The notes beneath the pieces were generated by a model, which ran no database searches, was not told the origin of the DNA, and saw only the letters and a list, made by a program, of their open reading frames with translations. From positions 22,843 to 86,842 of the forward strand of contig JALONG010000028.1 of the NCBI GenBank assembly GCA_025455065.1: 64,000 nt of DNA, in the 5' to 3' direction. The DNA comes from Candidatus Kapaibacterium sp. (lineage in GTDB: Bacteria; Bacteroidota; Ignavibacteria; Kapaibacteriales; UBA4661). The translations under genes were made by a program, and so were the position numbers. This document shows, one piece after another, positions 49,657-58,776 of this stretch (positions within the stretch are counted from its first letter, which is position 1; the number at the start of each line of letters is the position of its first letter).

Positions 49657-51030
49657 TTATAGCATAATCGGAATATACGAACCGTGCGAAACGGCTGAAG
49701 ACAAGGTATTTCCTTGCTCCGCAGCAGTATCAATCAATACCGCCCGAACGGTTTCGCCATCGGTTTCGAGCAAACGCACCTGCATCGGTGCTTGCACTAA
49801 GGACGGCGGTGCAGCAAATTCCACACGAACATAGTTTTCCGTCCAACCCGACCACAAGCCGCTTTCAGCGCTGCGTTGCTCAGGAATAACCGTGCGAATA
49901 GTACCACATTCACCGCGATAAAAATCAAATTTTTTCTTTGCAGACAAGGTGCGAAGGCGCTTAGAGCGTTCTGCGCGTTTGTGCATCGGCACACCGCCTG
50001 TTTGGGCAGAAAACTCCGCAGCAGGGGTGTTTTCTCGCTCGGAGTAGCTAAAGACGTGCAGATACGAAACAGGAAGTTCGTGCAAAAACGCGAATGTTTC
50101 CTCAAAATGCGCATCCGCCTCGGTCGGGAAGCCCACAATCACATCAGCACCAATCGCTGCATCCGGCATTGCGTCTTTGATGGAATGAATAAGGTCGCGG
50201 TAATACTCGGCTTTGTAACGGCGACGCATTTGGCGCAAAACCTCTGACGAGCCGCTTTGAAGCGGGATGTGGAAGGAATGACAAAAGACATTCGACTCAG
50301 CAATAATGTCAATAATTTCTTTCGTGAGCAAATTCGGCTCAATCGAAGAAATCCTGACACGGAGGCGCGGCTGCAACGTTTCAATCAACCGCACAACGTC
50401 GGTAAAAGTTTCGCCGGAAGGTGCTTCGTAATCACCCAAATTGATGCCGGACAGCACCACTTCGTGGTATCCGCTTGCTTCCAAATGGCGTATTTTCTCA
50501 GGAATGAGCGAAAAATCCATTGCACGGCTTTTCCCCCGTGCAAGCGGAATCGTGCAAAAGCTACATTTGTAATCGCAACCGTCCTGAAGTTTCAAAAATG
50601 CCCGTGTACGGCTGTCTGTCTCGCTTGATTGCGCTTCAACAAAATCCAATGCACCATCTAATTCATCCACAAAACACTGTGGCGTGTCGAATTTGCGGAA
50701 TTCCCGCACCAATTCGGGGATTTTGAACTTTTCTTTTGCACCAAAAACCGCATCAACGCCGTCAATTGAGGCAATTTCTTCCGGCTGCAACTGCGCATAG
50801 CAGCCCGTAACACCGACAAACGCTTCTGGGGAAACACGCAGCGCACGACGAATAATTTGCCGACATTCTTTATCGGCATTGTCGGTTACGGTGCAGGTGT
50901 TGATGATGACGGCATCGGTGGGCTGTCCAAAGGGAACAACGGTGTGCCCGTTCTGTTCAAAGGTGCGTTGTAACTGCGAAGTCTCGGCATAGTTGAGTTT
51001 GCAGCCGAGCGTATAAAACGAAACGTTCAT
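49657..51030 (-). CDS. mtaB: tRNA t6A methylthiotransferase MtaB
   Basis: 457 residues. The UPF0004 domain has Cys10, Cys46 and Cys77 ([40 protein letters not shown]). The radical-SAM motif is Cys152, Cys156 and Cys159 in [40 protein letters not shown] and the C-terminal TRAM-like part complete the family. The KLNYAET variant is typical of MtaB rather than MiaB or RimO. It converts t6A37 to ms2t6A37 in ANN-decoding tRNAs. Confidence 0.94.
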   Translation of the reverse strand: MNVSFYTLGCKLNYAETSQLQRTFEQNGHTVVPFGQPTDAVIINTCTVTDNADKECRQIIRRALRVSPEAFVGVTGCYAQLQPEEIASIDGVDAVFGAKEKFKIPELVREFRKFDTPQCFVDELDGALDFVEAQSSETDSRTRAFLKLQDGCDYKCSFCTIPLARGKSRAMDFSLIPEKIRHLEASGYHEVVLSGINLGDYEAPSGETFTDVVRLIETLQPRLRVRISSIEPNLLTKEIIDIIAESNVFCHSFHIPLQSGSSEVLRQMRRRYKAEYYRDLIHSIKDAMPDAAIGADVIVGFPTEADAHFEETFAFLHELPVSYLHVFSYSERENTPAAEFSAQTGGVPMHKRAERSKRLRTLSAKKKFDFYRGECGTIRTVIPEQRSAESGLWSGWTENYVRVEFAAPPSLVQAPMQVRLLETDGETVRAVLIDTAAEQGNTLSSAVSHGSYIPIML

Positions 51031-51132
51031 AGTGGCGTGGTTGGTAAACGGCTTGGATTCAAGCAGAATCGTAAATTTACAATTTTTTACACTGTTTTAC
51101 AAATCAACGTTGTTGATTACATTTTGCTGATT

Positions 51133-52896
51133 ATGGGTAAAATCCTAAGTTTGAACATTCGATTACTTCTACTTATCACCACATTCTTCCGCTCCTTCAC
51201 TATGGAACTCATGTTACGTTGGTTTTTGCCCAGTGAATTTCTGCCCCGCACTGACGAGCGCCGCCGCGCACGAATCCTCATAGACACGGCTTTTATCGTT
51301 GCTTTTATAGCGTTTGTCCACGCACTTTTGTATATGTCTTTTTTTGGACTATCGTGGCATTTCGTTGTTGCCTTAGTTTTTGTTTTTAACAGCATTGCTG
51401 CACCGTTCATCCTGCGTTTTTCAAGCTCACTAAAAGTGTCGGGTAATATTTTTGCCTTTGGCATGACGGGCGTTTTTGTTGGATTACAAATTTTGGAAGG
51501 CGGAGTTACGGCTTCCATTACGCCAATGCTTGTTCTACCGCCAATTATAGCGCTTTTAACCGCAGGGAGGCTTGCAGCAATTCTTCATTTTTTCCTTGTT
51601 GCCTTGTCAATTATTACAATAACATCCCTCCGATACTTGTCTTTGTTACAGCCTTTCGAGTATTCATCACAGTGGGATGCACTCTTATCGGGAACCGTCA
51701 TTTTTGCTGTTGTTTTTGGCTGTTTGGCGCTTATGGTCATGTTCGATAATGGTCGGCGATACAGCCTTAAACTGCTGGAAGAAGAAACAACAAATTCAGA
51801 ACAAAAAGTGATTGATGCGGTTGAACAAATCCGCCAACAGCAAGTGGAAGCGCGGGAAAAAGAGGCAGAGAATTTGCGGCTTGCCCAGAATCAGAAAGAA
51901 TATCTCGAAGAAAGCGCACGCATCATTTTAGAAGCGATGCAGCGCTTCGCTTTTGGGGATTTGACTGTACGAGTCCCTGAAGACCGCACGGACGATATTG
52001 GACAAATTTTTCTGGGGTTTAATCGCAGTATCGCATCAGTTGAAAAATTGGTACGGCAGGTCATACGCAACGTTGCACAGACCAACGACATCGCAACACA
52101 TATCAGCACAGCATCCAACCAAATGGCGGCGACCAGCGAGGAACAAACGGGTCAAATCACTAATATCGCTTCCAACATTGAGCAAACATCTCACACTGTG
52201 AGTGAAAATGCCCGGCAAGTTGCAACCGTAGATTCACTCACACATCAAACCGGCACACAAGCAATGCGTGGTGCGGAAGTTGTTCAAACTGCCGTTGCAA
52301 AAATCGAAGAAATGACAGTTGTTGTCAGCGAAGCGGCATCGGTTGTGGAAGCACTAGGCAATTCAAGCGCAGAAATCGGGGAAATTGTCCAAGTTATTGA
52401 AGAAATAGCCGACCAAACAAATCTTCTTGCGCTGAATGCGGCAATCGAAGCGGCACGTGCCGGTGAGCAAGGACGCGGTTTTGCTGTCGTTGCTGACGAG
52501 GTGCGCAAGTTGGCAGAGCGTACAGCGCAAGCAACAAAACAAATTAGTCAAACCATCAAAGTCATTCAAAACGACACATCGCAAGCGGTTAGCAGTATGC
52601 GGCGCGGCGATGCAGGCGTTCGTCAGGGACTCGCATTAGCACAGCAAGCGGGAGAAGCACTGACAACCATTGTTCAGAGCGCACACGAAGTAGCTTCTAT
52701 GGTCAAACAGTCTGCTTCAGGAATGGAACAACAATCGTTATCCGTCAATTCCGTTGCAAAAAGTATTGAACACATTTCTGTTTCAGCTGAGGAAACAACA
52801 CACAGTCTCGCTGAAATAGCGCGTTCTACCGAACATCTCTTGAGTTTAACCGATGAATTACACAATCTTGTCAGCCAATTTGAAGTAGGCGGGTGA
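51133..52896 (+). CDS. Polytopic-membrane methyl-accepting chemotaxis protein
   Basis: 587 residues from [20 protein letters not shown]; a start at 51202 is also possible. The N-terminal ~215 residues contain about six membrane helices ([80 protein letters not shown]) rather than a periplasmic sensor. A long coiled coil, a HAMP-like segment ([19 protein letters not shown]) and the signalling hairpin [20 protein letters not shown] follow. It may sense membrane state or small hydrophobic cues. No che genes are nearby. Confidence 0.88.
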   Translation: MGKILSLNIRLLLLITTFFRSFTMELMLRWFLPSEFLPRTDERRRARILIDTAFIVAFIAFVHALLYMSFFGLSWHFVVALVFVFNSIAAPFILRFSSSLKVSGNIFAFGMTGVFVGLQILEGGVTASITPMLVLPPIIALLTAGRLAAILHFFLVALSIITITSLRYLSLLQPFEYSSQWDALLSGTVIFAVVFGCLALMVMFDNGRRYSLKLLEEETTNSEQKVIDAVEQIRQQQVEAREKEAENLRLAQNQKEYLEESARIILEAMQRFAFGDLTVRVPEDRTDDIGQIFLGFNRSIASVEKLVRQVIRNVAQTNDIATHISTASNQMAATSEEQTGQITNIASNIEQTSHTVSENARQVATVDSLTHQTGTQAMRGAEVVQTAVAKIEEMTVVVSEAASVVEALGNSSAEIGEIVQVIEEIADQTNLLALNAAIEAARAGEQGRGFAVVADEVRKLAERTAQATKQISQTIKVIQNDTSQAVSSMRRGDAGVRQGLALAQQAGEALTTIVQSAHEVASMVKQSASGMEQQSLSVNSVAKSIEHISVSAEETTHSLAEIARSTEHLLSLTDELHNLVSQFEVGG

Positions 52897-52945
52897 ATCT
52901 TCGTGCGTGATTGTGCAATAGAGCCTTTAGCAGAGCCAAAGCCGA

Positions 52946-55603
52946 TCAATTCGCACCCCGCCCAACACGCTGTTTCTCAAAAAAGCCACTCACCAAGCGC
53001 TCCACGGGCGAAAGCATCGCTGCCAAAAGCACATTCATCAGTAATTCCAGCACCGGAACGCCACCCGAAACGTTGCTCATGTAGCCTTCCAGCGTCGAAA
53101 CAAATGTTTCCACCACAACCAAAAGCGTGATGAACGTGATGACTGTCGCCAAGCGGGTTTGGGTGCTGTACCGGTTCATAGCAAAAGATATTCCCAGCAG
53201 AACGACAAAAAACAAAATCTGCAAAACACGAAACCACCATGTTTCCCACCATGGCGGGCGTACAACAAGCGTTATTGCGGCTCCGCTGTCGTTCCACACG
53301 CCGTCGTTGTTGCAGGCAATCACACGGAAGGAATATGTCCCCGGCTCAAGGTTCGTGTAATACGCCGTGCGGCGCGTTCCGGCTTCCGTCCACTCAGTAT
53401 CGAAGCCGTCCAGACGGTATTTGAAGAGGACTTTTTCGGGAAAAAGGAAACTGAGCGCGGTGTACTGAAACTCGAATTTGCGGCAATCATGCGGCACTTC
53501 CACGTATTGCGTTCCTTCGCGTGGTTGCTTGGTTGCACTCGTGTCCACCAAAAGCGTCGTTACGACAACAGGCGGCGGAAGCGGGTTGGAAGGGATGTTT
53601 TCGGGGTCAATGATGACCAGACCTTTGGTCGTCAGAAAAAACATTACGCCGTCGGGAAATTTCTGCGCAACCGACGGAACATTGCACTTATCCGTTTTCA
53701 TGCCGTCGGAGCGCCCGTAGAGGATGCCGCCGATTTGGTAACGGGCGCGGTGCGCGGTGTCCAGCGCAACACTGTCAAAAACCGCATGAAGCCTTGCTTT
53801 TGGCACACGCAAAATGCCGTATTGACTGGTCAGCCACATTTCGCCCCGATTGTCCTGCAAAGTCTGCCCGATTGCTTCGCCCGGAAGCCCGTTTGTAACA
53901 GCGATTGAGGCGATTTCTTGTTTGCCGTTCACCGTTCTGACTCGCGTCAAACCTCGTGCTGTGGAAAGCCATACGGTGGAAAGCTGTGCGATTTTTTCCG
54001 CGTCTTCGGTGATGCTCAAAATGATATTACTTGCCACACCGTTTTTCGCGTTCAGCACCGTGATTGCGCCTGTTTGCGGGTTCAAAATATTCACACCGCC
54101 GCCGTCCGTGCCAATCCAAATCATGCCGTTGTGGTCTTCCATAAGCGAAATCACGCTTTTGTTTGTGAGACCGTTTTGGGTGGTGAAGGCAGTAAATACG
54201 CCATTTTGGAACTTATTCAGCCCCGACGTTGTACCAATCCACAACGCGCCGTCGCGGGATTCTATCACGCGGCGCACCATTTTCCCCACCAAGCCGTCTT
54301 TCTCAACGTAGGTTTTAACAGCCCTCCCGCCGATAATTTTCGTCAAACCGCCGTACTGTCCAGCCCAAATCGCACCGTCGCTTGCTTCGCAGAGTGTTCG
54401 CACGGCGTTTGCTGCCAAACCGTTGTCTTTGGTGAAGTTCGTAAACACGCCGTTTTGCCAGCGTTGCACACCGCCAATCATTCCCAGCCAAATACTGCCG
54501 TCCTTTGCGGGAATGACTGCATACACAATGTTCCCGAGCAGACCTTCCTGTTCGGTGAAGGTCGAGAATTTACCACGCTTCAGGCGGTTCAAACCGCCGT
54601 AATATGTTCCCGCCCAAATGCTGCCTTCCACATCCTGCGTGATAGCCGTGATGCGGTCGTCGGACAATCCGTCTTTTTTGACCAGTGTCCGCAGCGTCGT
54701 TTTGTCAAAACATTTTAGTCCGCCGTCCGCTCCAATCCAGATATTTCCTTGCTTGTCGCCGTAAATTGCATTGACAGCAGTGGTCGTTCCGGCGCTGTCG
54801 AAGCGTGTAATGGTGCACTTTCCGTCCGATGTTTGCTTGATGATGCACACTCCCGCGCCCGTTCCAATCCAAATATCGCCGTTTTCAGGAGATTCATACA
54901 CCGAAAAGACCGTTTGAGAACTCAAGCCTTCTTTGACGGAAAAATGCTCCAAACCCGCATCAGACAAAGCATACACACCGTCATTGTTTGTTCCCGTCCA
55001 GACTGTTCCTTTTTTCGTGCCTTTGACCACATTCACAAGGTCGGTAATTGGTGTGGGAAGGCGCTTTGCTGGGGTGAGTTTACCGTTTTCCCAGACATCT
55101 AGCCCTTTGTTTGTACCGAACCATACACGTCCTTTGGCATCTTGCGAAATGCTGCGCACGAAATTGTCCGAAAGCCCGTCAGCACTGGTGATTGCGGTAA
55201 ATTCGCCGTTGGCATATTTCAACACGCCGCTTTCTTGCGTTCCCACCCACAAATTACGCTTACTGTCCTCGAACACACCAAAAATGCCGTTCGCCTTGAT
55301 AACAGCCGTGTTTGAGGAATTAAACACGCGAAATTTCACGCCGTCAAACCGCACGAGTCCACCAAACGTCCCCATCCAAATATAGCCGTCATGCGTCTGG
55401 CAAATAGACAGAACGGTGCTGCTCGGCATCCCGTTTTCCGCCTGCCAAACGTCCAGCGCAAAGCGGGAAAGCATCTTCTCTGCACCAAAGGTGCGGGAAG
55501 GCTGTGCGGATGCGCTTTGTGGGGAATATGACGACAAAGCGGCAATGACGGCGAAAAGTGCTGCAAACAAGTGTAGAAGCTGTGCGGAAGGGTGATTTTG
55601 CAT
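52946..55603 (-). CDS. Exported two-component-regulator propeller protein without kinase domain
   Basis: 885 residues with a signal peptide (MQNHPSAQLLHLFAALFAVI...SASA). Repeats of the Reg_prop type, such as DGYIWMGTFGGLVRFDG, KRNLWVGTQESGVLKY and GALWIGTTSGLNKFQNGVF, fill about residues 50-640 and form two beta-propellers. A Y_Y_Y domain follows (FLFPEKVLFKYRLDGFDTEW, NLEPGTYSFRVIACNNDGVW). The C-terminus has three membrane helices (TWWFRVLQILFFVVLLGISF and two more) and stops at FEKQRVGRGAN with no histidine kinase, cyclase or DNA-binding part. Hybrid two-component systems with this front end normally continue into a kinase. Confidence 0.9.
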   Translation of the reverse strand: MQNHPSAQLLHLFAALFAVIAALSSYSPQSASAQPSRTFGAEKMLSRFALDVWQAENGMPSSTVLSICQTHDGYIWMGTFGGLVRFDGVKFRVFNSSNTAVIKANGIFGVFEDSKRNLWVGTQESGVLKYANGEFTAITSADGLSDNFVRSISQDAKGRVWFGTNKGLDVWENGKLTPAKRLPTPITDLVNVVKGTKKGTVWTGTNNDGVYALSDAGLEHFSVKEGLSSQTVFSVYESPENGDIWIGTGAGVCIIKQTSDGKCTITRFDSAGTTTAVNAIYGDKQGNIWIGADGGLKCFDKTTLRTLVKKDGLSDDRITAITQDVEGSIWAGTYYGGLNRLKRGKFSTFTEQEGLLGNIVYAVIPAKDGSIWLGMIGGVQRWQNGVFTNFTKDNGLAANAVRTLCEASDGAIWAGQYGGLTKIIGGRAVKTYVEKDGLVGKMVRRVIESRDGALWIGTTSGLNKFQNGVFTAFTTQNGLTNKSVISLMEDHNGMIWIGTDGGGVNILNPQTGAITVLNAKNGVASNIILSITEDAEKIAQLSTVWLSTARGLTRVRTVNGKQEIASIAVTNGLPGEAIGQTLQDNRGEMWLTSQYGILRVPKARLHAVFDSVALDTAHRARYQIGGILYGRSDGMKTDKCNVPSVAQKFPDGVMFFLTTKGLVIIDPENIPSNPLPPPVVVTTLLVDTSATKQPREGTQYVEVPHDCRKFEFQYTALSFLFPEKVLFKYRLDGFDTEWTEAGTRRTAYYTNLEPGTYSFRVIACNNDGVWNDSGAAITLVVRPPWWETWWFRVLQILFFVVLLGISFAMNRYSTQTRLATVITFITLLVVVETFVSTLEGYMSNVSGGVPVLELLMNVLLAAMLSPVERLVSGFFEKQRVGRGAN

Positions 55604-55705
55604 GAAAATGAGGGTATGACTGAAGATTATAAACGAACTGTTGCGATTGCTCCACGCTACTGCTTCGTACGATTGGCTTGAAATAAAGTTCCTGCTGGGA
55701 TAATC

Positions 55706-55786
55706 AGTGGCACAGGCATTTTTGCCTGTGCAAGATTTGGTGATGATTCTAGGATGTTTCGCACAGGCAGAAATGCCTGTGCCACT
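55706..55786. repeat. Paired REP-like palindromes (81-bp BIME-like unit)
   Basis: AGTG followed by GCACAGGCA-TTTT-TGCCTGTGC (55710-55731), 29 bp of spacer, then GCACAGGCA-GAAA-TGCCTGTGC (55761-55782) followed by CACT. The two hairpins are head-to-head, so the whole unit is an inverted repeat. It lies in the 271-bp gap between the propeller protein and pgsA; the rest of the gap holds nothing I can name. Confidence 0.9.
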
Positions 55787-55874
55787 GCATTGTTTTCAAC
55801 ACTGTTTATTGAGATTTATTGAGCATTCCTTAGCAGTAGAACGGGTTACCGAAACATACTTATTCAGACAGCTT

Positions 55875-56522
55875 TCACCCCAAATGCGCACGACGTTTCC
55901 CCCTGAGCAAACGCCGCAGACTACACGTAAAGCGGACACAGGGGCGGCGTAAAATAGCACGATTTTGAAAAAAATATTCTGCGCCCGTCCAAACCGTAAT
56001 AACCGTTACAAGCAGCATCATGCCTTGCAGGAAGAAGGGATGAAGAACGAAGGAAGCGACGCGATGAATCCATGAAGGAATTGGCAGTTGCTGTGCAGCG
56101 AGGAAAACCAGTACAACGATAATAAACGTCATCTGCACAAAGGTTTTGACTTTTGCACTCCACGAGGTTACAAGCGGCTTCCCGACGGCATCGGCGTATG
56201 AGCGAAAAGCAGTTGTGGCTATATCCCGCACTACCACAAGCACCACCATCCACCATGCAACATAATCCTGCATAGCAAATCCCAAAAAGGCGGCAGTCGT
56301 TAGTACCTTGTCAGCAAGCGGGTCCACGAGCATTCCCCATGCCGAACTTTGTCCATATTTCCGCGCAAACCATCCGTCGAGATAATCGGTGATTGCGGCA
56401 ACAATAAACAGCACCACAGCCGATACCACTTGCCACTGTCCGCCATGCAGCAAGAGTGCCAGAAATATCGGTGCTAAGACCGCCCGCGAGAGGGTGAAGA
56501 TATTTGGGAGGTTGAGTTTCAT
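55875..56522 (-). CDS. pgsA: CDP-diacylglycerol-glycerol-3-phosphate 3-phosphatidyltransferase
   Basis: 215 residues, about five to six membrane helices. MKLNLPNIFTLSRAVLAPIF is the typical start, and the CDP-alcohol phosphotransferase motif D-x2-D-G-x2-A-R-x8-G-x3-D-x3-D is present as TDYLDGWFARKYG (Asp46, Asp49) and GMLVDPLADK (Asp67, Asp71). This enzyme makes phosphatidylglycerol phosphate in the inner membrane. The C-terminal tail (RRPCVRFTCSLRRLLRGKRR) is unusually basic. PgsA is preferred over other CDP-alcohol transferases because of the PNIFTLSR start and length. Confidence 0.9.
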   Translation of the reverse strand: MKLNLPNIFTLSRAVLAPIFLALLLHGGQWQVVSAVVLFIVAAITDYLDGWFARKYGQSSAWGMLVDPLADKVLTTAAFLGFAMQDYVAWWMVVLVVVRDIATTAFRSYADAVGKPLVTSWSAKVKTFVQMTFIIVVLVFLAAQQLPIPSWIHRVASFVLHPFFLQGMMLLVTVITVWTGAEYFFQNRAILRRPCVRFTCSLRRLLRGKRRAHLG

Positions 56523-56559
56523 AGTGATTCTGTGTTCGGTCAGTTGTCACAGAAGTTTA

Positions 56560-56658
56560 TCCACGAATCACACGAATTGCCACGAATCTTTTGTGAGAAT
56601 TTTGGAAAAAAAACTATTGTGATTGCCATGATTCGTGAGGATTCGTGCAATTCGCGGA
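56560..56658. repeat. Inverted repeat with triple CACGAAT units
   Basis: Arms 56560-56588 and 56630-56658 are complementary over 29 bp with six mismatches. Each arm contains three direct CACGAAT-type units (TCCACGAATCACACGAATTG and continuation). It is a palindromic non-coding repeat in the pgsA/acyl-CoA dehydrogenase divergent gap (56523-56910). Confidence 0.75.
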
Positions 56659-56776
56659 CAATTATCATCCATAAACCTGACCGAATACCACAAACTTATT
56701 GAAGTGCAAGGACATTTCCGCCATTTTTCAAGGCTCGTAAAAAAAATGACAAAATTTTCATGGAAAGTATTTTTTA

Positions 56777-56810
56777 TTTGGTTGATATATCAACTTTTTT
56801 TGTAGTTTTG
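56777..56810 (+). promoter_or_regulatory. Bacteroidota-type promoter with palindromic operator
   Basis: TTTG (56777-56780) and TAGTTTTG (56803-56810, matching TAnnTTTG) are separated by 22 bp, resembling the -33/-7 promoter of Bacteroidota. Between them lies a perfect 14-bp palindrome GTTGATATATCAAC (56781-56794), suitable for a dimeric repressor. It sits 100 bp upstream of the acyl-CoA dehydrogenase start. Confidence 0.6.
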
Positions 56811-56910
56811 TGCATGACTGTGAACGACAGCCAAAATCTGTGCAAAAACACACAACAACGCATCTCATAACTCCTTCATTCTTCAATTTTTAACCAAGTG
56901 GTGTTCAGCT

Positions 56911-58695
56911 ATGACAGCTACCGAAGTACAAAAACTCCAAAAAGGCGGCGCATTTCTCATGGAAGATACAGCGCCGGAGACCGTTTTTTCACCCGAAGAT
57001 TTCAGTGACGAACTGAAAATGATTGGTCAAACCACCCGCGATTTCTGTGAAAATGAAATCATTCCGAATATCGAAAAATTGGAGAAATTGGAAGGTAATC
57101 TGAACGAAGAACTGCTCCGCAAACTTGGCGACATTGGGCTTTTGGGCATCGAAATCCCCGAAGAATACGGCGGAACAGACCTTCCGAAAACAGCAGCAAT
57201 GCTTGTTGCTGAAGGAATGGCTGTCTTGGGCGGTTTCAGCACCACCTACGGCGCTCACCAAAGCATCGGTTCACTGCCGACGGTCTATTTCGGCAACGAT
57301 GCACAAAAAGCAAAATATCTTCCCAAACTCAACACTGCCGAACTTATCGCTGCTTACGCCCTCACAGAGCCGAATGCAGGCTCAGACGCGCTCGGCGGTC
57401 AGTGCAAAGCGACGCTCACCGAAGACGGTAAATACTACGTTTTGGAAGGGACAAAAATGTGGATTACCAACGCCGGTTTTGCTGACCTTTTCACCGTATT
57501 TGCTCGCGTAGATGGTCAAAAAGAAAAATTCAGCGCGTTCCTCGTTGAAAAGACCATGGAAGGCGTTTCCACCGGCGCAGAAGAGAAGAAAATGGGTATT
57601 AAATCTTCTTCAACACGAATGCTCATTTTGGACAAAGTGAAAGTTCCCGTAGAAAATCTTTTGGGCGAAGTTGGTCAAGGCGCAAAAATTGCGTTTAACA
57701 TTCTCAACACCGGACGCTTCAAACTTGGTGCTGGCGGCTTGGGCGGCGCGAAAAATTCTCTCGCCATCGCAGCAAAATACGCTCAAGAGCGCAAGCAATT
57801 TGGTCAGCCGATTGCAAATTTCGGTATGATGCAAGAAAAACTCGGCGAAATGGCAGCCCGCATCTTTGCTTGCGAATCGGTGATTTACCGCACCGCAGGT
57901 TTGATTGACAATGCTATCGGCGACAGCCACGACGGCGCATTCAAACTGAAGTGCATCGAAGAATATGCTGTTGAGTGTTCGATGATTAAAGTGCTTGGCA
58001 GCGAGGTTTTGAGTTATGTTGTGGACGAAGGTGTGCAGATTCACGGCGGTTACGGCTTCTCGCAAGAGTACGCGATTGAGCGTGCTTACCGCGATGCCCG
58101 TATCATGCGCCTTTACGAAGGCACCAACGAAATCAACCGTATGCTCATTCCGGGAATGTTGCTCAAACGCGCAATGAAAGGCGAGTTGCCGCTTCTGCAA
58201 GCTGCACAAGGCGTTCAGAAAAAAGTCATGGATGCAAGCCTCGAAGAGCAAAACGACGGTGGTCTGCTCGGTGAAGAACTCCGCGCTGTGCGTAATTTGA
58301 AAAACATTGTACTGATGCTTGCCGGCACAGCCGCTATGAAGTTCGGTCCGAAATTGGACGCAGAGCAAGAACTCATGGCACGCATCGCGGACATCATCAC
58401 GAATTTGTACGCTTCGGAATCCGCTATTTTGCGTACACGCAAACTCAATGCACGTGGCATGGACACAAGCCTCATGGAAGAGATGACGAAACTTTACACC
58501 CACGACGCAGTAGAGCGCTCTGCCGTTGCCGGACGCGAAGCTATCTGCCGCATGACTGACAATGAGCAGGAAATCGCAGTCTTTATCGGTGCTTTGAAGC
58601 GCTTTACACGCCATGCAACGGTGAACATGATTGCGCTTCGCCGCTCAATCGCGCAGAAAGTCTTGGAAGTAAGCGGTTATCCGATTGAGGCGTAA
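56911..58695 (+). CDS. Acyl-CoA dehydrogenase (long form with C-terminal extension)
   Basis: 594 residues. The ACAD core covers about 40-430: IEIPEEYGGTDLPKTAAMLV, TEPNAGSDALGGQCKATLTE (FAD/substrate loop), MWITNAGFADLFTVFARVDG, and LYEGTNEINRMLIPGML with the catalytic glutamate of YEGT. An additional ~160-residue helical C-terminal domain, as in very-long-chain ACADs, follows. Such enzymes form the trans-2 double bond of acyl-CoAs in beta-oxidation. The gene stands alone with its own promoter and terminator. No electron-transfer flavoprotein is adjacent. Confidence 0.94.
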   Translation: MTATEVQKLQKGGAFLMEDTAPETVFSPEDFSDELKMIGQTTRDFCENEIIPNIEKLEKLEGNLNEELLRKLGDIGLLGIEIPEEYGGTDLPKTAAMLVAEGMAVLGGFSTTYGAHQSIGSLPTVYFGNDAQKAKYLPKLNTAELIAAYALTEPNAGSDALGGQCKATLTEDGKYYVLEGTKMWITNAGFADLFTVFARVDGQKEKFSAFLVEKTMEGVSTGAEEKKMGIKSSSTRMLILDKVKVPVENLLGEVGQGAKIAFNILNTGRFKLGAGGLGGAKNSLAIAAKYAQERKQFGQPIANFGMMQEKLGEMAARIFACESVIYRTAGLIDNAIGDSHDGAFKLKCIEEYAVECSMIKVLGSEVLSYVVDEGVQIHGGYGFSQEYAIERAYRDARIMRLYEGTNEINRMLIPGMLLKRAMKGELPLLQAAQGVQKKVMDASLEEQNDGGLLGEELRAVRNLKNIVLMLAGTAAMKFGPKLDAEQELMARIADIITNLYASESAILRTRKLNARGMDTSLMEEMTKLYTHDAVERSAVAGREAICRMTDNEQEIAVFIGALKRFTRHATVNMIALRRSIAQKVLEVSGYPIEA

Positions 58696-58725
58696 TCAGG
58701 TTTATAGCACAAATTTGATGTGTAT

Positions 58726-58776
58726 GCGAGGCTCTCGTTTCCCATGTCTTCGTGGGACGAGGGTCTCGCTTTTTTT
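58726..58776 (+). terminator. Rho-independent terminator after acyl-CoA dehydrogenase
   Basis: GCGAGGCTCTCGT (58726-58738) pairs with ACGAGGGTCTCGC (58757-58769) with two mismatches, inner CC/GG pairs shorten the loop, and TTTTTTT follows. It is placed between convergent genes; the DUF4249-type gene ends at 58776. The arm sequence recurs near 29880, 47315 and 62320-62376. Confidence 0.85.
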
